DNA of 64,000 nucleotides, from assembly GCA_004376375.1 (NCBI GenBank), contig SOJX01000087.1, positions 17,238-81,237 on the forward strand, given 5' to 3'. The position numbers and the translations under genes were made by a program. Positions 16,700 to 27,600 of the stretch are shown here, one piece after another (positions within the stretch are counted from its first letter, which is position 1; the number at the start of each line of letters is the position of its first letter). The notes under the pieces are model-generated. The model made no database searches and was not told where the DNA came from. It saw nothing but the letters and a program-made list of their open reading frames with translations. The DNA is from Planctomycetota bacterium (GTDB lineage: Bacteria; Planctomycetota; E44-bin39).

Positions 16700-18120
16700 A
16701 TAGCAATATGGCTGAAAAGGGGAAAACAGGACACAGGCAAAGACTCAGAGATTGCTTCTTAACGGGCAACGCGGAGTCGTGCTCTGATGAAATGTTGTTG
16801 GAACTGCTTCTTACCTTTACTATCGGACGCAAGGATGTTTTGCCGCTCGCTCAAGAGCTTATTCGGGTCTTTGGCAGTCTTTCCCAGACTCTTTCTGCCT
16901 CTCATGATGAACTTCGCAAGGTGAAAGGAATCGGGCAGTCATCAACTGTCTTGTTCAAAGTGGTTGATTTCATTCGATCAGGAACCACGTCCACTATAAC
17001 AAGACCTTCACTTCCGAAAAAGGTAGCAGGAACTACTCAGCAGAAGTTGTTTGAGAACCTGCCGGATGAACAAACTCCAGATCAATCTTCTTCCAATACC
17101 ATGAACAAGAAACCGGTGAAATCGAAAAAACCTTCCGTCTCAGACAAGCAACCAGTAACAAAGGATGGTGCTCCAACGGCTTCTATCGTGGCAGATATAC
17201 CTCCAGCGCCTCCGCGTTCATCTCGATCTTCAAAGAAACAACTCGCAGCCCAAAAGAGAACTCGCCGGAAATTTCAAGTCAGCAGTGGCTACCTTCTGGA
17301 ATTTGACCAACTTGCTCGCATTCTTCATTTTCTCCTGGAACATCGGGACGCAAAGAAGATTAGTCGTAAGGCGTTGCAGGAGGATACCGGCCTCGCAGAC
17401 CGTCAGGTTGCAGCCCTTGTCAGCATGGGAACTGCGATAGGTTTAATCCGACCTGCCGTCCAGATATTGACTCCTGTGGGATTGCTCCTTGTAGAACACG
17501 ATATGTTCATGGAGAAAAAGGGTTCTCTTGAGTGGTGTCACTATGCTGGAGCGGGTGACTCCAGAAATCTAATCTGGTTTGAAATATTCAATCACCTCCT
17601 GGTGGAAACCGCCTCTATGACACAGAATGAGTGGAATGGATACCTGCGGAACCGCTTTTCGGGGCAGTATACGGACGGGACCATTCGTAAACATGTTCCC
17701 AAGGAGGTTCGCTTTGTTGTCGATGCATATTTAAATCGGAATCTCCGTAAACTGGAACTTCTGCATCGGTCGCCCGATGAACGTCTTTACCGTCGCCGCT
17801 ACACCAATTTCGTCCCCCTTGTTCTCAGTGCCATGATCTATAATTTCTGCGCCACAAAGGATACTCATCTTTCCCAGGTTGGCGAGATGGCTGTCATGCC
17901 CGGTTCTCCGGCTATGATCTTCGGGCTTGATGCCGCTTCGTTCCGACAGCAGATCGAGGCGCTTCACGACCGCGGCTGGCTGCGATACGAAACCACGCAC
18001 AATCTCGATCAGATCCGTCTCAAGCCTGACTTCTCGGCACTAGAGTTCCTCACGGCATATTTTGAGGACCGGGAACCGCGCGAGAATTCCAAACCATCAC
18101 CCGGAGGCACCTTCGTATGA
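16693..18120 (+). CDS. RadC N-terminal domain / DUF4007-like regulator of the BREX-like locus
   Basis: 475 residues from the ATG at 16693 that overlaps the previous stop. Residues about 13-95 (GHRQRLRDCFLTGNAESCSDEMLLELLL in two parts, then LRKVKGIGQSSTVLFKVV) match the helical N-terminal UPF0758 domain of RadC, with its helix-hairpin-helix GIG motif but without the JAB protease domain. A Lys/Pro/Ser-rich linker runs to about 185. The rest has SRKALQEDTGLADRQVAAL, then LTPVGLLLVEHD and WFEIFN, like DUF4007 proteins found in BREX and Dnd loci. DNA binding is likely; the function is not known. It overlaps the next gene by 4 nt. Confidence 0.55.
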   Translation: MVNSNMAEKGKTGHRQRLRDCFLTGNAESCSDEMLLELLLTFTIGRKDVLPLAQELIRVFGSLSQTLSASHDELRKVKGIGQSSTVLFKVVDFIRSGTTSTITRPSLPKKVAGTTQQKLFENLPDEQTPDQSSSNTMNKKPVKSKKPSVSDKQPVTKDGAPTASIVADIPPAPPRSSRSSKKQLAAQKRTRRKFQVSSGYLLEFDQLARILHFLLEHRDAKKISRKALQEDTGLADRQVAALVSMGTAIGLIRPAVQILTPVGLLLVEHDMFMEKKGSLEWCHYAGAGDSRNLIWFEIFNHLLVETASMTQNEWNGYLRNRFSGQYTDGTIRKHVPKEVRFVVDAYLNRNLRKLELLHRSPDERLYRRRYTNFVPLVLSAMIYNFCATKDTHLSQVGEMAVMPGSPAMIFGLDAASFRQQIEALHDRGWLRYETTHNLDQIRLKPDFSALEFLTAYFEDREPRENSKPSPGGTFV

Positions 18121-18581
18121 GTGACCCCGTAAACATGGTTCAACTCGTGAGAGATTTGCCTTCCCGTCCCCGCGGAAGAGCTTGCATTGTACTCACCCAT
18201 GAGTATGAGAGCCAAAAGGAATGGGCTGCAGAGTTGGCCCGCCAGACGGATTCCGAACACCTCGACCTACTGGAACTTTTCGCTCAAGACAAAAACCTCA
18301 GCAGCAAGATTGGACAGTTCCTGGTCCCCAGCCTTTTCAATTTTTTGAAAAACCGTAGCCAATCGCCTGTTCTGGTTATTTCAGGCATAGAGTTTCTCAA
18401 GGCGACGTGGGCAGGCCAGTCGGATGTCGTCGAACAGTTCGCCAGCCATGTGGAAACCTGGAATCAGAAGCCCTGCCTGCTTTTTGTTCTTCAATACGAC
18501 AAGATGATTGCGACCCGCGAGTATCGACGCTTCCGTCAGCACACATTTGTGGTTGACCAGAAGGAGACATTGGCGTTATGA
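18117..18581 (+). CDS. Small BrxF/BrxB-like accessory protein
   Basis: 154 residues with an alpha/beta layout: RACIVLTHEY (strand), LDLLELF, SPVLVISGIEFLKATW (a Walker-B-like strand), PCLLFVLQYDK, and the end FVVDQKETLAL. This resembles small P-loop-like BREX proteins of the BrxF kind, but no Walker A is visible, so it may be a degenerate P-loop fold or a BrxB-like protein. It is coupled by ATGA overlaps to both neighbours and comes just before the methyltransferase, which fits a partner of PglX. Confidence 0.45.
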   Translation: MSDPVNMVQLVRDLPSRPRGRACIVLTHEYESQKEWAAELARQTDSEHLDLLELFAQDKNLSSKIGQFLVPSLFNFLKNRSQSPVLVISGIEFLKATWAGQSDVVEQFASHVETWNQKPCLLFVLQYDKMIATREYRRFRQHTFVVDQKETLAL

Positions 18582-21500
18582 AGAATAACGGCCTGTTCAG
18601 TTCGCTTTTCATCGAGGAATTGAAAGACAGCGTCAAGCTTGACGACGCGGCCCAAGGGCGTATGGCCACACTGGCGCAGACATGGCGCACCCGCAACACC
18701 CAGGATACCGAGTCCCTGTGGGAGTCTTTCTTGAAACAGGCATTGGGTTATCTTGAGTTCGTTCCGCCCGGCAAACCAACCGCTCAAGGCGTTTACCCGC
18801 TTTATGAAGACTGGAACTTCACCAAGTGCATCAGCGTCCTCTACCTCGCTCCGCCCGTATCGGACATTGACAATACCTCGGTCGGAAGTTTCTATCCCGC
18901 TAAGCTTCTTGGGCAGCTTAAGGAACGAAAGCTTAACTGGGGCATTCTGACTGACGGTGCCAGCTGGCGGCTTTATTCCACCAAGAGTTCCAGACCATAT
19001 GAAGATTATGTGGAACTTCCGTTGGAGCAGGCCTTGGAAGGATCGGATGAGGCCGAATACGGTCTTTTTGAGCGATTCTTTCACAAGGATTCCTTTATTG
19101 CCGAAGAAACTGAGGGCACAGAGAGCGGGCAACAGGATGAGTCCGCCGGTATCTACAAGTGCCGCCTTGACCACGATGGGGATCAATCGGAAGAGATTCT
19201 TGAAGAGTGGGTCAAACAGCCCTTTCTTGCCCAAGTGGACGAGGTGTTGCAGTACCTCTGCAACGGATTCATTTTTGACACCAAGAAGAGCGGAGAGGAA
19301 TACACCGAAGAGGAACGGGGCGAGATATTCGAAAGCGCCGTAAAACTGATCTACCGCTGCTTGTTCCTGTTCTATGCCGAGGCCCGCAGGATGCTACCGT
19401 CAGACCCAGACAAAGCCGATCTCTACCTGCGGCACTCCATCCAGGCGCTCTGCGAGGAGGCTCGCAAGTTCCGCTGGGGTGAACGCCGCGACACGGACCA
19501 GTACGATCTTTGGAAGCATCTAAAAGGCTTGATAAACGCCGTAAACGACGGTGACCCGGAATACGGCATTATGGGTTATAACGGCGGCCTGTTCGATGAC
19601 GAAGAAGAGCGGTTTCTGGGCCAACATCAACTGCGTAATGATTTCCTCTCCCGGGCACTTTACCTGCTCGCGTTTGTCGAGCCTTACGATAACGAACGGG
19701 ACGACGAATACCCCATACCCTACGAGGACCTGGAGGTCCGTCATCTTGGGGAGCTTTACGAAAACATCCTGGAATACACGGTCCAGCTTGCCGACGCCGA
19801 CCGTATCCGCCGCCGCACTAAAAAGGGTGTGGAAATGCTGCTTGCCTCCCAGGCGACGAAAAAGGCAGGCGACACCCTGATCAAAAAGGGAGATGTTTAC
19901 TTCGGAGAGTCTGCCTTGGAGCGCAAGCAGACCGGCTCCTATTACACGCCAGAATCATTAGTACGCTTTCTCAACGAAAAAACAATCGTCCAGCCCCTTC
20001 GTGAAATCTTTGAGCGGGAATACCGGCAACGCTTCAACGATTTGCTGGAGCAGGCAACCAATGGGCACGATACAGGAACCCGGCGCGGGGCGGCCCAATC
20101 AGCCGCGATGTTGGTCGAGCGTTTTGTCGAAGATGAAGTTTTAAACTTCAAGGTCTGCGATCCGGCCATGGGCAGCGGTCACTTTTTGGTGGCCGCAGCT
20201 AACCAGATGGCCGGGCTGGTCGTCGCCTTGCTCGAAGAAGTGCCCCATGTCAAAGAAATGACGGTTTCTGTCACCAGCCGTCCCAACGACTGGCGGCGGC
20301 GTATCACCCGCCATTGCCTGTACGGCGTCGATCTCAACCCGCTGGCCGTAAACCTGGCCAAGCTCTCACTCTGGCTCAACTGCTTTGCCATCGAACACCG
20401 GTTGACGTTTCTCGATCACCACCTGCGTTGCGGAAACAGCCTGATCGGCATTCGCTCTCTCGATCAACTCGCTTTCATCCCGGAACGCAAGAAAGAAAGC
20501 AAGAAAAAGAAGAATCCGCAGAGATTGCTTTTTGATAACAGCGACCTTTCGAGTGTTCTGGCGAATGCCGCGAAGAACGTAGCCTCAATAACACGGATTG
20601 ATGAGGACGACACCGACACCCAGAAAGCCGTGCTGGATGACGCCCTAGCGACAACATCAGGCTTACGCCCTTTGGCGAACCTTTATACGGCATATTTGAT
20701 GGATCCTGGTATTCCGGCGGATGATTACAAGGAGATATTCGAACGGCTCGCCAAAGGCAAATCGGTTGCCGGAACTTTGAATCCAGCACTGCCTGAGATA
20801 TTAGAATCGGTCGAGGCTTATCGGGAATGGCACCTTTTTTATCACTGGCCGCTGGAGTTTCCCGATGTTTTTGGTCCAGATGTGGTGGGCGGGTTCTCAG
20901 CAACCGTCGGTAATCCGCCATGGGATATTGTCAAACCCAACTCCCAGGAGTTCTTCTTGGATTACGATCCCAAGTTCCGTTCCTACAAAAAGCAGGAGGC
21001 CAATCGGGTCTCCAAGAAACTGATGGCTGACAATACGGCGATTGCTGAAAAGTGGGAAAAATACCGTGACGGATTCGCAGAGCAGAGTGCCTATTTCAAG
21101 GAACCTCAGAGTTACAGTGCCCTAGGAAAAGGCGACATTAATACTTTCAAGCTCTTCCTGGAACAGTTTTTCACCGTGCTTAATGACGGCGGTCGCATGG
21201 GCATTGTGGTGCCTAGCGGGATTTATACCGACCAAGGCTGTCAGCCCTTGCGGGAACGGTTCTTCAACCAGAGCCGTACTGAGTTTCTCTACTGTTTTGA
21301 GAACCGTAAACCAGTATTCAACATACACCGCAGTTTCAAGTTCGTCTTGTTCGGCACGCAAAAAGGCGGAGAGTCTGACCGGTTCAAGTGTGCTTTTATG
21401 GAGCATGACCCGGAACGGTTACAGGTTATTGATGACAAAGCACTCCGAATGAGCGTGAAGCAGGTCAAGATGTTTTCGCCTGATACGTTGAGTGTCATGG

Positions 21501-22552
21501 AGTTCAAGAGCCAGCGGGATATTGATATTTTTTCGCAACTCAGACGATGTCAATTTTCTTTCGGTTATCAAAGTATCACTGACTATTCTTTCGACATCAT
21601 AAGAGAGTTTGACATGTCAGGCGATAGCCATCTATTTCATTCCAACTTAACAAATAGCCGAATGCCCCTCTATGAGGGGGGCTTATTTTGGCACTATGAC
21701 TCATATTTTTCTTCTCCCAGATATTTTCTTGAAGAAACGGATATAAGGGAACATTTACCCAAGCGTTACCCCGGAAGTAACTGGCAAACATGTGATGACT
21801 ATAAACTTGTGTTCAGAGCAATTGCATCTCCCACAAATATACGGACATTAACTACAAGTATTCTTCCAAAACGAGTTGTTTGTAACCATAATGTGAGCGT
21901 TGTTCTAATAAAAAGCCTTTCCGATTCTCCCCTATTCATATTGTTGAAACTAATGAGTGTGGCGAACTCACTCATTTTAGATTGGTTTGTACGTATACAA
22001 GGGACAACGTATTTGAAATTTCAAAATATTTGTTCACTGCCATTACCCGAAAACATGCAAACTATTTCTGACATTGAATTGATAGCCAGAGCATCAAGAT
22101 TGCTTTGCACAAATGCTGATTTTGGGCCATTATGGACTGATGTTTTTTCCACCAAATGGCAATCTTCCTCTTTCTGGTACCCATCCTCCGCACCCATCGA
22201 CACCTACGGCCCGGCCCACGAGCAGGAGATACGACGCCGCTTGCGGGACGAAGCCAAAAACCTGACACCAGCATGGGGTTCGCACTGCGGGGTCCACGAC
22301 CAGCTGCCCGACCGGCGGGACACCGGCGATAGAGCCCAACTCCGATCCGAGATCGACGCCTATGTAGCGCATCTCTATGGATTGAACAGGGATGACTTCG
22401 CCTACATCCTTGACACCTTTCCGGTGCTCAAAAAGAAAGAGAAAAAGGCATTCGGCGAGTTCATGTCCAAGCGCAAATGCCTAGAAGAGTATGACAGAAT
22501 CGGGAAGATTTTAGTCAACGAGCAGGAGAATCAGAATGACACACACTATTGA
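18578..22552 (+). CDS. pglX: PglX-like adenine-specific DNA methyltransferase
   Basis: 1324 residues. The AdoMet-binding motif DPAMGSGHF starts at D528, the target-adenine motif NPPW at N779, and the segment YTPESLVRFLNEKT before motif I is typical of Eco57I/PglX enzymes. LYGVDLNPLAVNLAKLSLWL follows motif I. The N-terminal region (LNWGILTDGASWRLY) resembles type I/IIG subunits, but no clear nuclease triad is seen, so it likely only modifies. In BREX, PglX methylates a non-palindromic adenine site to mark self DNA. It overlaps the next gene by 17 nt. Confidence 0.85.
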   Translation: MKNNGLFSSLFIEELKDSVKLDDAAQGRMATLAQTWRTRNTQDTESLWESFLKQALGYLEFVPPGKPTAQGVYPLYEDWNFTKCISVLYLAPPVSDIDNTSVGSFYPAKLLGQLKERKLNWGILTDGASWRLYSTKSSRPYEDYVELPLEQALEGSDEAEYGLFERFFHKDSFIAEETEGTESGQQDESAGIYKCRLDHDGDQSEEILEEWVKQPFLAQVDEVLQYLCNGFIFDTKKSGEEYTEEERGEIFESAVKLIYRCLFLFYAEARRMLPSDPDKADLYLRHSIQALCEEARKFRWGERRDTDQYDLWKHLKGLINAVNDGDPEYGIMGYNGGLFDDEEERFLGQHQLRNDFLSRALYLLAFVEPYDNERDDEYPIPYEDLEVRHLGELYENILEYTVQLADADRIRRRTKKGVEMLLASQATKKAGDTLIKKGDVYFGESALERKQTGSYYTPESLVRFLNEKTIVQPLREIFEREYRQRFNDLLEQATNGHDTGTRRGAAQSAAMLVERFVEDEVLNFKVCDPAMGSGHFLVAAANQMAGLVVALLEEVPHVKEMTVSVTSRPNDWRRRITRHCLYGVDLNPLAVNLAKLSLWLNCFAIEHRLTFLDHHLRCGNSLIGIRSLDQLAFIPERKKESKKKKNPQRLLFDNSDLSSVLANAAKNVASITRIDEDDTDTQKAVLDDALATTSGLRPLANLYTAYLMDPGIPADDYKEIFERLAKGKSVAGTLNPALPEILESVEAYREWHLFYHWPLEFPDVFGPDVVGGFSATVGNPPWDIVKPNSQEFFLDYDPKFRSYKKQEANRVSKKLMADNTAIAEKWEKYRDGFAEQSAYFKEPQSYSALGKGDINTFKLFLEQFFTVLNDGGRMGIVVPSGIYTDQGCQPLRERFFNQSRTEFLYCFENRKPVFNIHRSFKFVLFGTQKGGESDRFKCAFMEHDPERLQVIDDKALRMSVKQVKMFSPDTLSVMEFKSQRDIDIFSQLRRCQFSFGYQSITDYSFDIIREFDMSGDSHLFHSNLTNSRMPLYEGGLFWHYDSYFSSPRYFLEETDIREHLPKRYPGSNWQTCDDYKLVFRAIASPTNIRTLTTSILPKRVVCNHNVSVVLIKSLSDSPLFILLKLMSVANSLILDWFVRIQGTTYLKFQNICSLPLPENMQTISDIELIARASRLLCTNADFGPLWTDVFSTKWQSSSFWYPSSAPIDTYGPAHEQEIRRRLRDEAKNLTPAWGSHCGVHDQLPDRRDTGDRAQLRSEIDAYVAHLYGLNRDDFAYILDTFPVLKKKEKKAFGEFMSKRKCLEEYDRIGKILVNEQENQNDTHY

Positions 22553-23615
22553 TTCTAAAAAAATCGAAAAAAGATTCAAGAAAGCACAAGATAGCTTGGT
22601 GCTTCAGTCTGCTGATTTGTCGCTGGAAACAGTGGCCGAAATGGTAGCGAAGAAAGCCATTGAAATAGATCCAAAATACCAAAGGCGTGAACGCTGGAGC
22701 CGCGAGAAACAGTCGGCGCTGATTGAGTCATTCATCCTCAACGTGCCTATTCCGCCAATCTATCTGGCAGAAGATGACTATGGTAACTATTCAGTTATTG
22801 ACGGCAAACAAAGACTGACAGCTATCTTTTTCTTTATGAAAAAGAAAATGCGTCTTCAGTCTCTTGAGGATTTTAAGGAAATGGAGGGAGCCGCATTTGA
22901 GGAACTTCCCAATTCTATTCAAAATGCTTTGAATATTCGACCCTATGTTCGTGTCGTGACTCTATTGAAACAATCCGATCCCGATATTAAATACGAGGTA
23001 TTCACACGTTTGAATACCGGTGGGGAACCACTCATACCGCAGGAAATTCGCAACGTGGCATATAGAGGCAAAGTTAATGACCTTATTTTTAGCCTTGCTG
23101 ATAACGATTTTCTGAAAAGGCAACTTAAGATCAAAGATCACCGCTCAAAACCATATCGGATGATGATTGACGCGGAGTATGTACTACGCTTCTTTACTCT
23201 ACTGGAGCAATGGAGGGATTTTTCAGGAAAAATGCGTGTTTCGATGGATGTTTTCATGAAAGAACATCAGCACAAAGACAGAGATTTTGTAGATAATTTG
23301 CGCAAACAATTCAATACTTCAATTCAATGTTGCAAAGAGATATGGGGGGACAATGCCTTTAAGCGATACATGAACGATCAGTGGCGCAACCTAGTTCTCG
23401 CAGGAATGTATGATGCCCAGATGCTTGGAGTATCACTGCTCAGCAACGCTGAACGTAAGCGGGCCGTGCAGAACAAAGAACAGATTATTGCCAAGACAAT
23501 CGCTCTGTTAAAAAACGATGAACAATTTGAGACCTCTGTACGCCAATTCACATCGAATCCGATGAGAGTTCGATACAGAATCGAAACCATGCTTGAAGCA
23601 TTAAAAACGGCATAA
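22536..23615 (+). CDS. DUF262 (GmrS/ParB-like) protein
   Basis: 359 residues. DPKYQRRERWSREKQSALIESFILN (in parts) and VIDGKQRLTAIF (about residues 88-99) are the signature of the DUF262 N-terminal domain, whose DGxQR motif binds or hydrolyses nucleotides in GmrSD-type modification-dependent enzymes. The usual partner domain DUF1524 (HNH) is absent, and the C-terminus is helical. It lies in the operon between PglX and a HEPN gene, with AGGAG before its ATG. It may be a sensor or regulator rather than a nuclease. Confidence 0.75.
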   Translation: MTHTIDSKKIEKRFKKAQDSLVLQSADLSLETVAEMVAKKAIEIDPKYQRRERWSREKQSALIESFILNVPIPPIYLAEDDYGNYSVIDGKQRLTAIFFFMKKKMRLQSLEDFKEMEGAAFEELPNSIQNALNIRPYVRVVTLLKQSDPDIKYEVFTRLNTGGEPLIPQEIRNVAYRGKVNDLIFSLADNDFLKRQLKIKDHRSKPYRMMIDAEYVLRFFTLLEQWRDFSGKMRVSMDVFMKEHQHKDRDFVDNLRKQFNTSIQCCKEIWGDNAFKRYMNDQWRNLVLAGMYDAQMLGVSLLSNAERKRAVQNKEQIIAKTIALLKNDEQFETSVRQFTSNPMRVRYRIETMLEALKTA

Positions 23616-23620
23616 AACAT

Positions 23621-24544
23621 ATGAGCGCACAAGCTAATTTTCTCAGAGGGATGCATGGATTTCGTTTGGCGCAACAACATGAAGCTTTAGTTGAAAAGGC
23701 GCCAGACGAAAGAGAGCATAACCTTCGCTCAAAGGCTTTAAGAAATGGCATTGCCATTATTGGATTCTCTATTCTTGAACATTTTATCAGAGCACGGACT
23801 GGAGAGTTGCTGCTTTCATTCGATCGGGTTAGCATTTCCTTTGAAGACTTGCCTAATAAAATTAAAGAGATTGCTACGAAGGGTGCAGTAAAAGGAATTG
23901 CGGCCAGAATGAAATATAACGATAACGCTATTGCTTTCACGCAAACCGAATCAGCGATTATAGCATCATCCCTAAAGACGACTTATCAAATATCCCAATA
24001 CTCAATTGGGTGGGATGGTTCTAATCTTAATGTAGATGACATCGGTAACATTTTCAAATGCTTTAACATTGAGGCTGGGTGGCTTGCCATTGACACTTTA
24101 TCCGGTAGACTTGACCTGGCAATTTTATCTTCAAAAGAGGCTTTTAAAAATGCGGCTCAGCGACGGCATGATGCTGCTCACAATATTGACGCTGAAATAC
24201 AACCCGGGCACCTAGAATCCTTTGTCAGAGAAGCATATGTAATAGCACTTGGATTCGATTTGCTATCGAGTACAGCATATCATAAGATCTATATTGGTGA
24301 TAATAATTACTTGAATAGTGTTAATAAGATTACAGCCGGGGATATTGCTCTGCGAACGATAAGTCTTGATGGGAACAGATGGAAGGAGTTTCGTGAAGGC
24401 GGAAGGAGAGCGGTAAGAACAGCAGAGACAAAAGAGGAATTGTGGCCTAACGCTCTAGTGCGCGCAGGAAATAATAATGAGTTTTTGTTGTGTATGGATT
24501 CAGATGGCTTCCCATCTGAGTGGGAATTCCCCTCACTTTTATGA
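23621..24544 (+). CDS. HEPN-domain protein
   Basis: 307 residues, strongly helical. It carries R-R-H-D-A-A-H (about residues 185-191), the Rx4H HEPN motif, within NAAQRRHDAAHNI, and an N-terminal helical segment typical of MAE_28990/RiboL-PSP-like HEPN proteins. It starts 5 nt after the DUF262 gene, so the two form a likely pair. The RNase role is inferred from the motif only. The 108 nt after it carry no gene; the ATPase gene has its own good RBS. Confidence 0.65.
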   Translation: MSAQANFLRGMHGFRLAQQHEALVEKAPDEREHNLRSKALRNGIAIIGFSILEHFIRARTGELLLSFDRVSISFEDLPNKIKEIATKGAVKGIAARMKYNDNAIAFTQTESAIIASSLKTTYQISQYSIGWDGSNLNVDDIGNIFKCFNIEAGWLAIDTLSGRLDLAILSSKEAFKNAAQRRHDAAHNIDAEIQPGHLESFVREAYVIALGFDLLSSTAYHKIYIGDNNYLNSVNKITAGDIALRTISLDGNRWKEFREGGRRAVRTAETKEELWPNALVRAGNNNEFLLCMDSDGFPSEWEFPSLL

Positions 24545-24652
24545 TAAATACGAATCATGAATATTAAGATATAGAAAACTCATCAGTTGTTGTTAGACGG
24601 AGCGGGTGGACGAAATAGGCAAAGCGATTTTGAGGAAATCGGAGAATAAGAG

Positions 24653-27600
24653 ATGAGCAAAATTAAAGAGGTCGTGAAACTGAAATCCGGCTACGCGAAT
24701 TTTGTGGAGCTGAAAAGCGCTTTTGAGGCGACACAGGAGAATGCGGACCGGATGGCCATGTACCGACCGACCAAGGCTCACCGCGTGGCGTTCGAACGTA
24801 TTTGTCGAGGGCTCTATCAGCCAAATGACAAGAAGTTCTATCTACTCAGCGGCTCCTACGGAACTGGTAAATCGCACCTGTGCCTGATGACGGCAAACGT
24901 TTTGAGCCGGTCCAGCGGTGACCCGGGAATTGCCGGATTCCACGAGAACTACGCCAAGCTCGATCCCGAGAAGGCCAAGCTGATTAAGAATATCCGCAAG
25001 GACGGCCAGTACCTGGTGGCGATCTGTGACTACCACTCGGGGCGGCATTTTGAAGATGTTGTGATGAAGGCGGTCTTTGGGGCTTGTGAGACCAAAGGCT
25101 TGAACACCGGGGTGGAAACGGAGTTTGACGAGGCGGAACACCAACTGGCCGAGTGGGAGAAAAAGGGCGATAAGGGCGGTATCCGCAATTTCTACCAGGA
25201 CTTTAGCAAAGCGCTTGAATCGGTCGCACCTGGGCTTACCATGGATCAGCTTCGTACCGGGCTCAAGAACTACGACTCAAATGTGCTTGAGAAATTCCGT
25301 ACCACCTTCAAGGAAATGATGGGAGGCGTTGAGTTTCAGGCCCAGGCCGGCAACCTGATTCCGATTCTCAAAAAATTGGTTAAAAGCCAGGCTTTCAAGA
25401 AACGGTTCAAGGGGCTGGCCATCTTCTTCGATGAATTTCAATATACATTGGAGAATCGAGCGTACGCTAAAGATGTACTGCATGGATTTATGGAGACTAT
25501 TTGCAAAAGCGAACCGAACGTGCTTTTTGTGGGATGTATTCACAAAGACTTCAAATCTTACGCAGACCGTTTCAGCAAAGACGATGCGGCGGTCATGAGT
25601 GCCCGTATCACGCAAGTTGATCTGCTCAACGAAGGGATCGAGGAGATCATCGGGGCTATCGTCGAAACAGATAAGCAGTGCAATGCCTGGAAAAAAGAGA
25701 TCGCACCCAAGACGGGCGTCTTTGATCAATTGGTACCGCCATGTAAGTCACTTGACCTGTTCCCCTGGATTGAAGATGTAAACCGTATTCGAGAACGGGT
25801 GCTGGAGGATATCTACGGCGTGCATCCCATGGCCCTGTCCTGCTTGCTGAACCTTTCATCTGAAATCGGTTCGGATGCGCGCAGCACCTTTACCTTCTTC
25901 TCAGGCGATGTGGGCGGAGAAAAGGGTTCATACGCGGACTTTATCGAGAATGCTGAGGTGACGGTGGCTGGCGGGAAGCTGAACCTGTACACGGTAGATC
26001 AGCTGTTTACGTTTTTCAAAAAGGAACTCTCGCAAAAGAATCCGGAACTGCGGGAACGACAACGGCAGTTTGTCAATGGCTTCTACGCCAGCATAGACGC
26101 CCTGCGAAAGGCCGCCAAAGGAGAACTGCTGAGATTCCATGAGGATGAACGCATCCAAGTGCTCAGGACAATCCTGATCTACCAACTCTGTCAGATTCCG
26201 ACGAGCCTGGAAAACATCCAGTTTGGACTATATTGCCTGAGCAAGTCCGAAAAAACCCAGGTAAAGAAATACTTAAAGGATTTGGATAAAATGGGTGCTG
26301 TGTTCCTCCGACAACAGTCGAAAACTTATGAGCTAGCTGCAAGCACTGGCGAGGACCCCTATGATCTGATAGAGCGCTACGTAACCGATACCAAATTGCA
26401 TCCATCGGACACGGTAACAGCTTTCATGGAAGAGGCCAGCGGAAAGCGTCTTTCGGATTATTCCGAAGCCAAGGGATACAACCTGCCCTTTGGGGAGGAC
26501 AAACGCTTCCGTACCCGTTTTGTCCGCGCAAAGGATCTCGGGGATGCGCTTTGGCAGGAAATCCGTATGGACTATGCAGAGAGTCGTAGCAAACCAGCGA
26601 AGAGCTTCGAAGGAACTCTCGTCCACGCACTATGCGAGGACGAAGGCGAAATCAATTTAGCAAGGGAGGCGGCCAAGACCATTTCGGATGACAATGTGGC
26701 CCTGGCTGTGCCGCACGCACCGCAACCCTTTTCGGAAACCCTGCTGCAAGTGAAAGCATGCCGCCATTACCTGCCACCAAACGAGGCGGGGAAAATAAGC
26801 GCCCAGACCGAATCACGGCTGCGCGACATCCTTGAGAATCCTAAAGACGGATACCTGCCAACTCTCCAGCGCGTGTTTAGAGACATCGTGGAAGGCAGCG
26901 GAGCCTGCTGGTATTGGCAGGGAGAGAAAATCCTAGTGGACAAACCTAAGCAATCCCACAAACCTGCGGACATGCTATGCGATGAGTTGTTCAAGAAACG
27001 CTGCCGCATTAAACATCCAGACTTGAATTTCTGCCACGACGTAAAATGGTGCACTGGGAAGAACGTCGCATTGAAGCAGGCTGTAGGCGTTCTGCTGGAA
27101 GCAGAAAGGGTTCTGATTGATAACGGTAACCCCGACAATCACGGCGAGAAAAGGTATTTGGAGAAAGTCCTGCTGAAAGGCGCAGGAGCCCTTAAGAAAA
27201 TCGATTCTGAAGGCGTGGTTTCTTATTTTGCGTGCGAGACCGATCCCGCCAAGCTCCACAATGATTTTCCGGTATTCAAAGAACTGTGTGACCGGCTGGC
27301 AAATCTCAATCCTGGGAAAATATTCTCGGTTGGCGCTTTTCTTGAAGATGCAAAGGATACGCCCTATGGCGTTGGTGGTACACCTTTGATGCTATCGCTG
27401 GCTCATGTCATTCGGGCCTATGGCGAACGATTGATTGTGTACAAAGACTCCACCATGATGGTGGAGCAGCCTCTTCGGTCCTATGACGACTTGGTCAAGA
27501 TCGTGTCAGACCCTGCCGCCAAGACAGTCTTTGTGGTCCGTGATATTTCACAGGCCCAAATCACCCTCATCGATCTGGTCGCCAAAGCAGTTGACGCACC

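Noticed and set aside
18578..22552. PglX-like protein as a complete type IIG restriction enzyme
   Set aside because: Its N-terminus resembles those of type I/IIG enzymes, but I could not find a PD-(D/E)XK series there, and the gene context is BREX.
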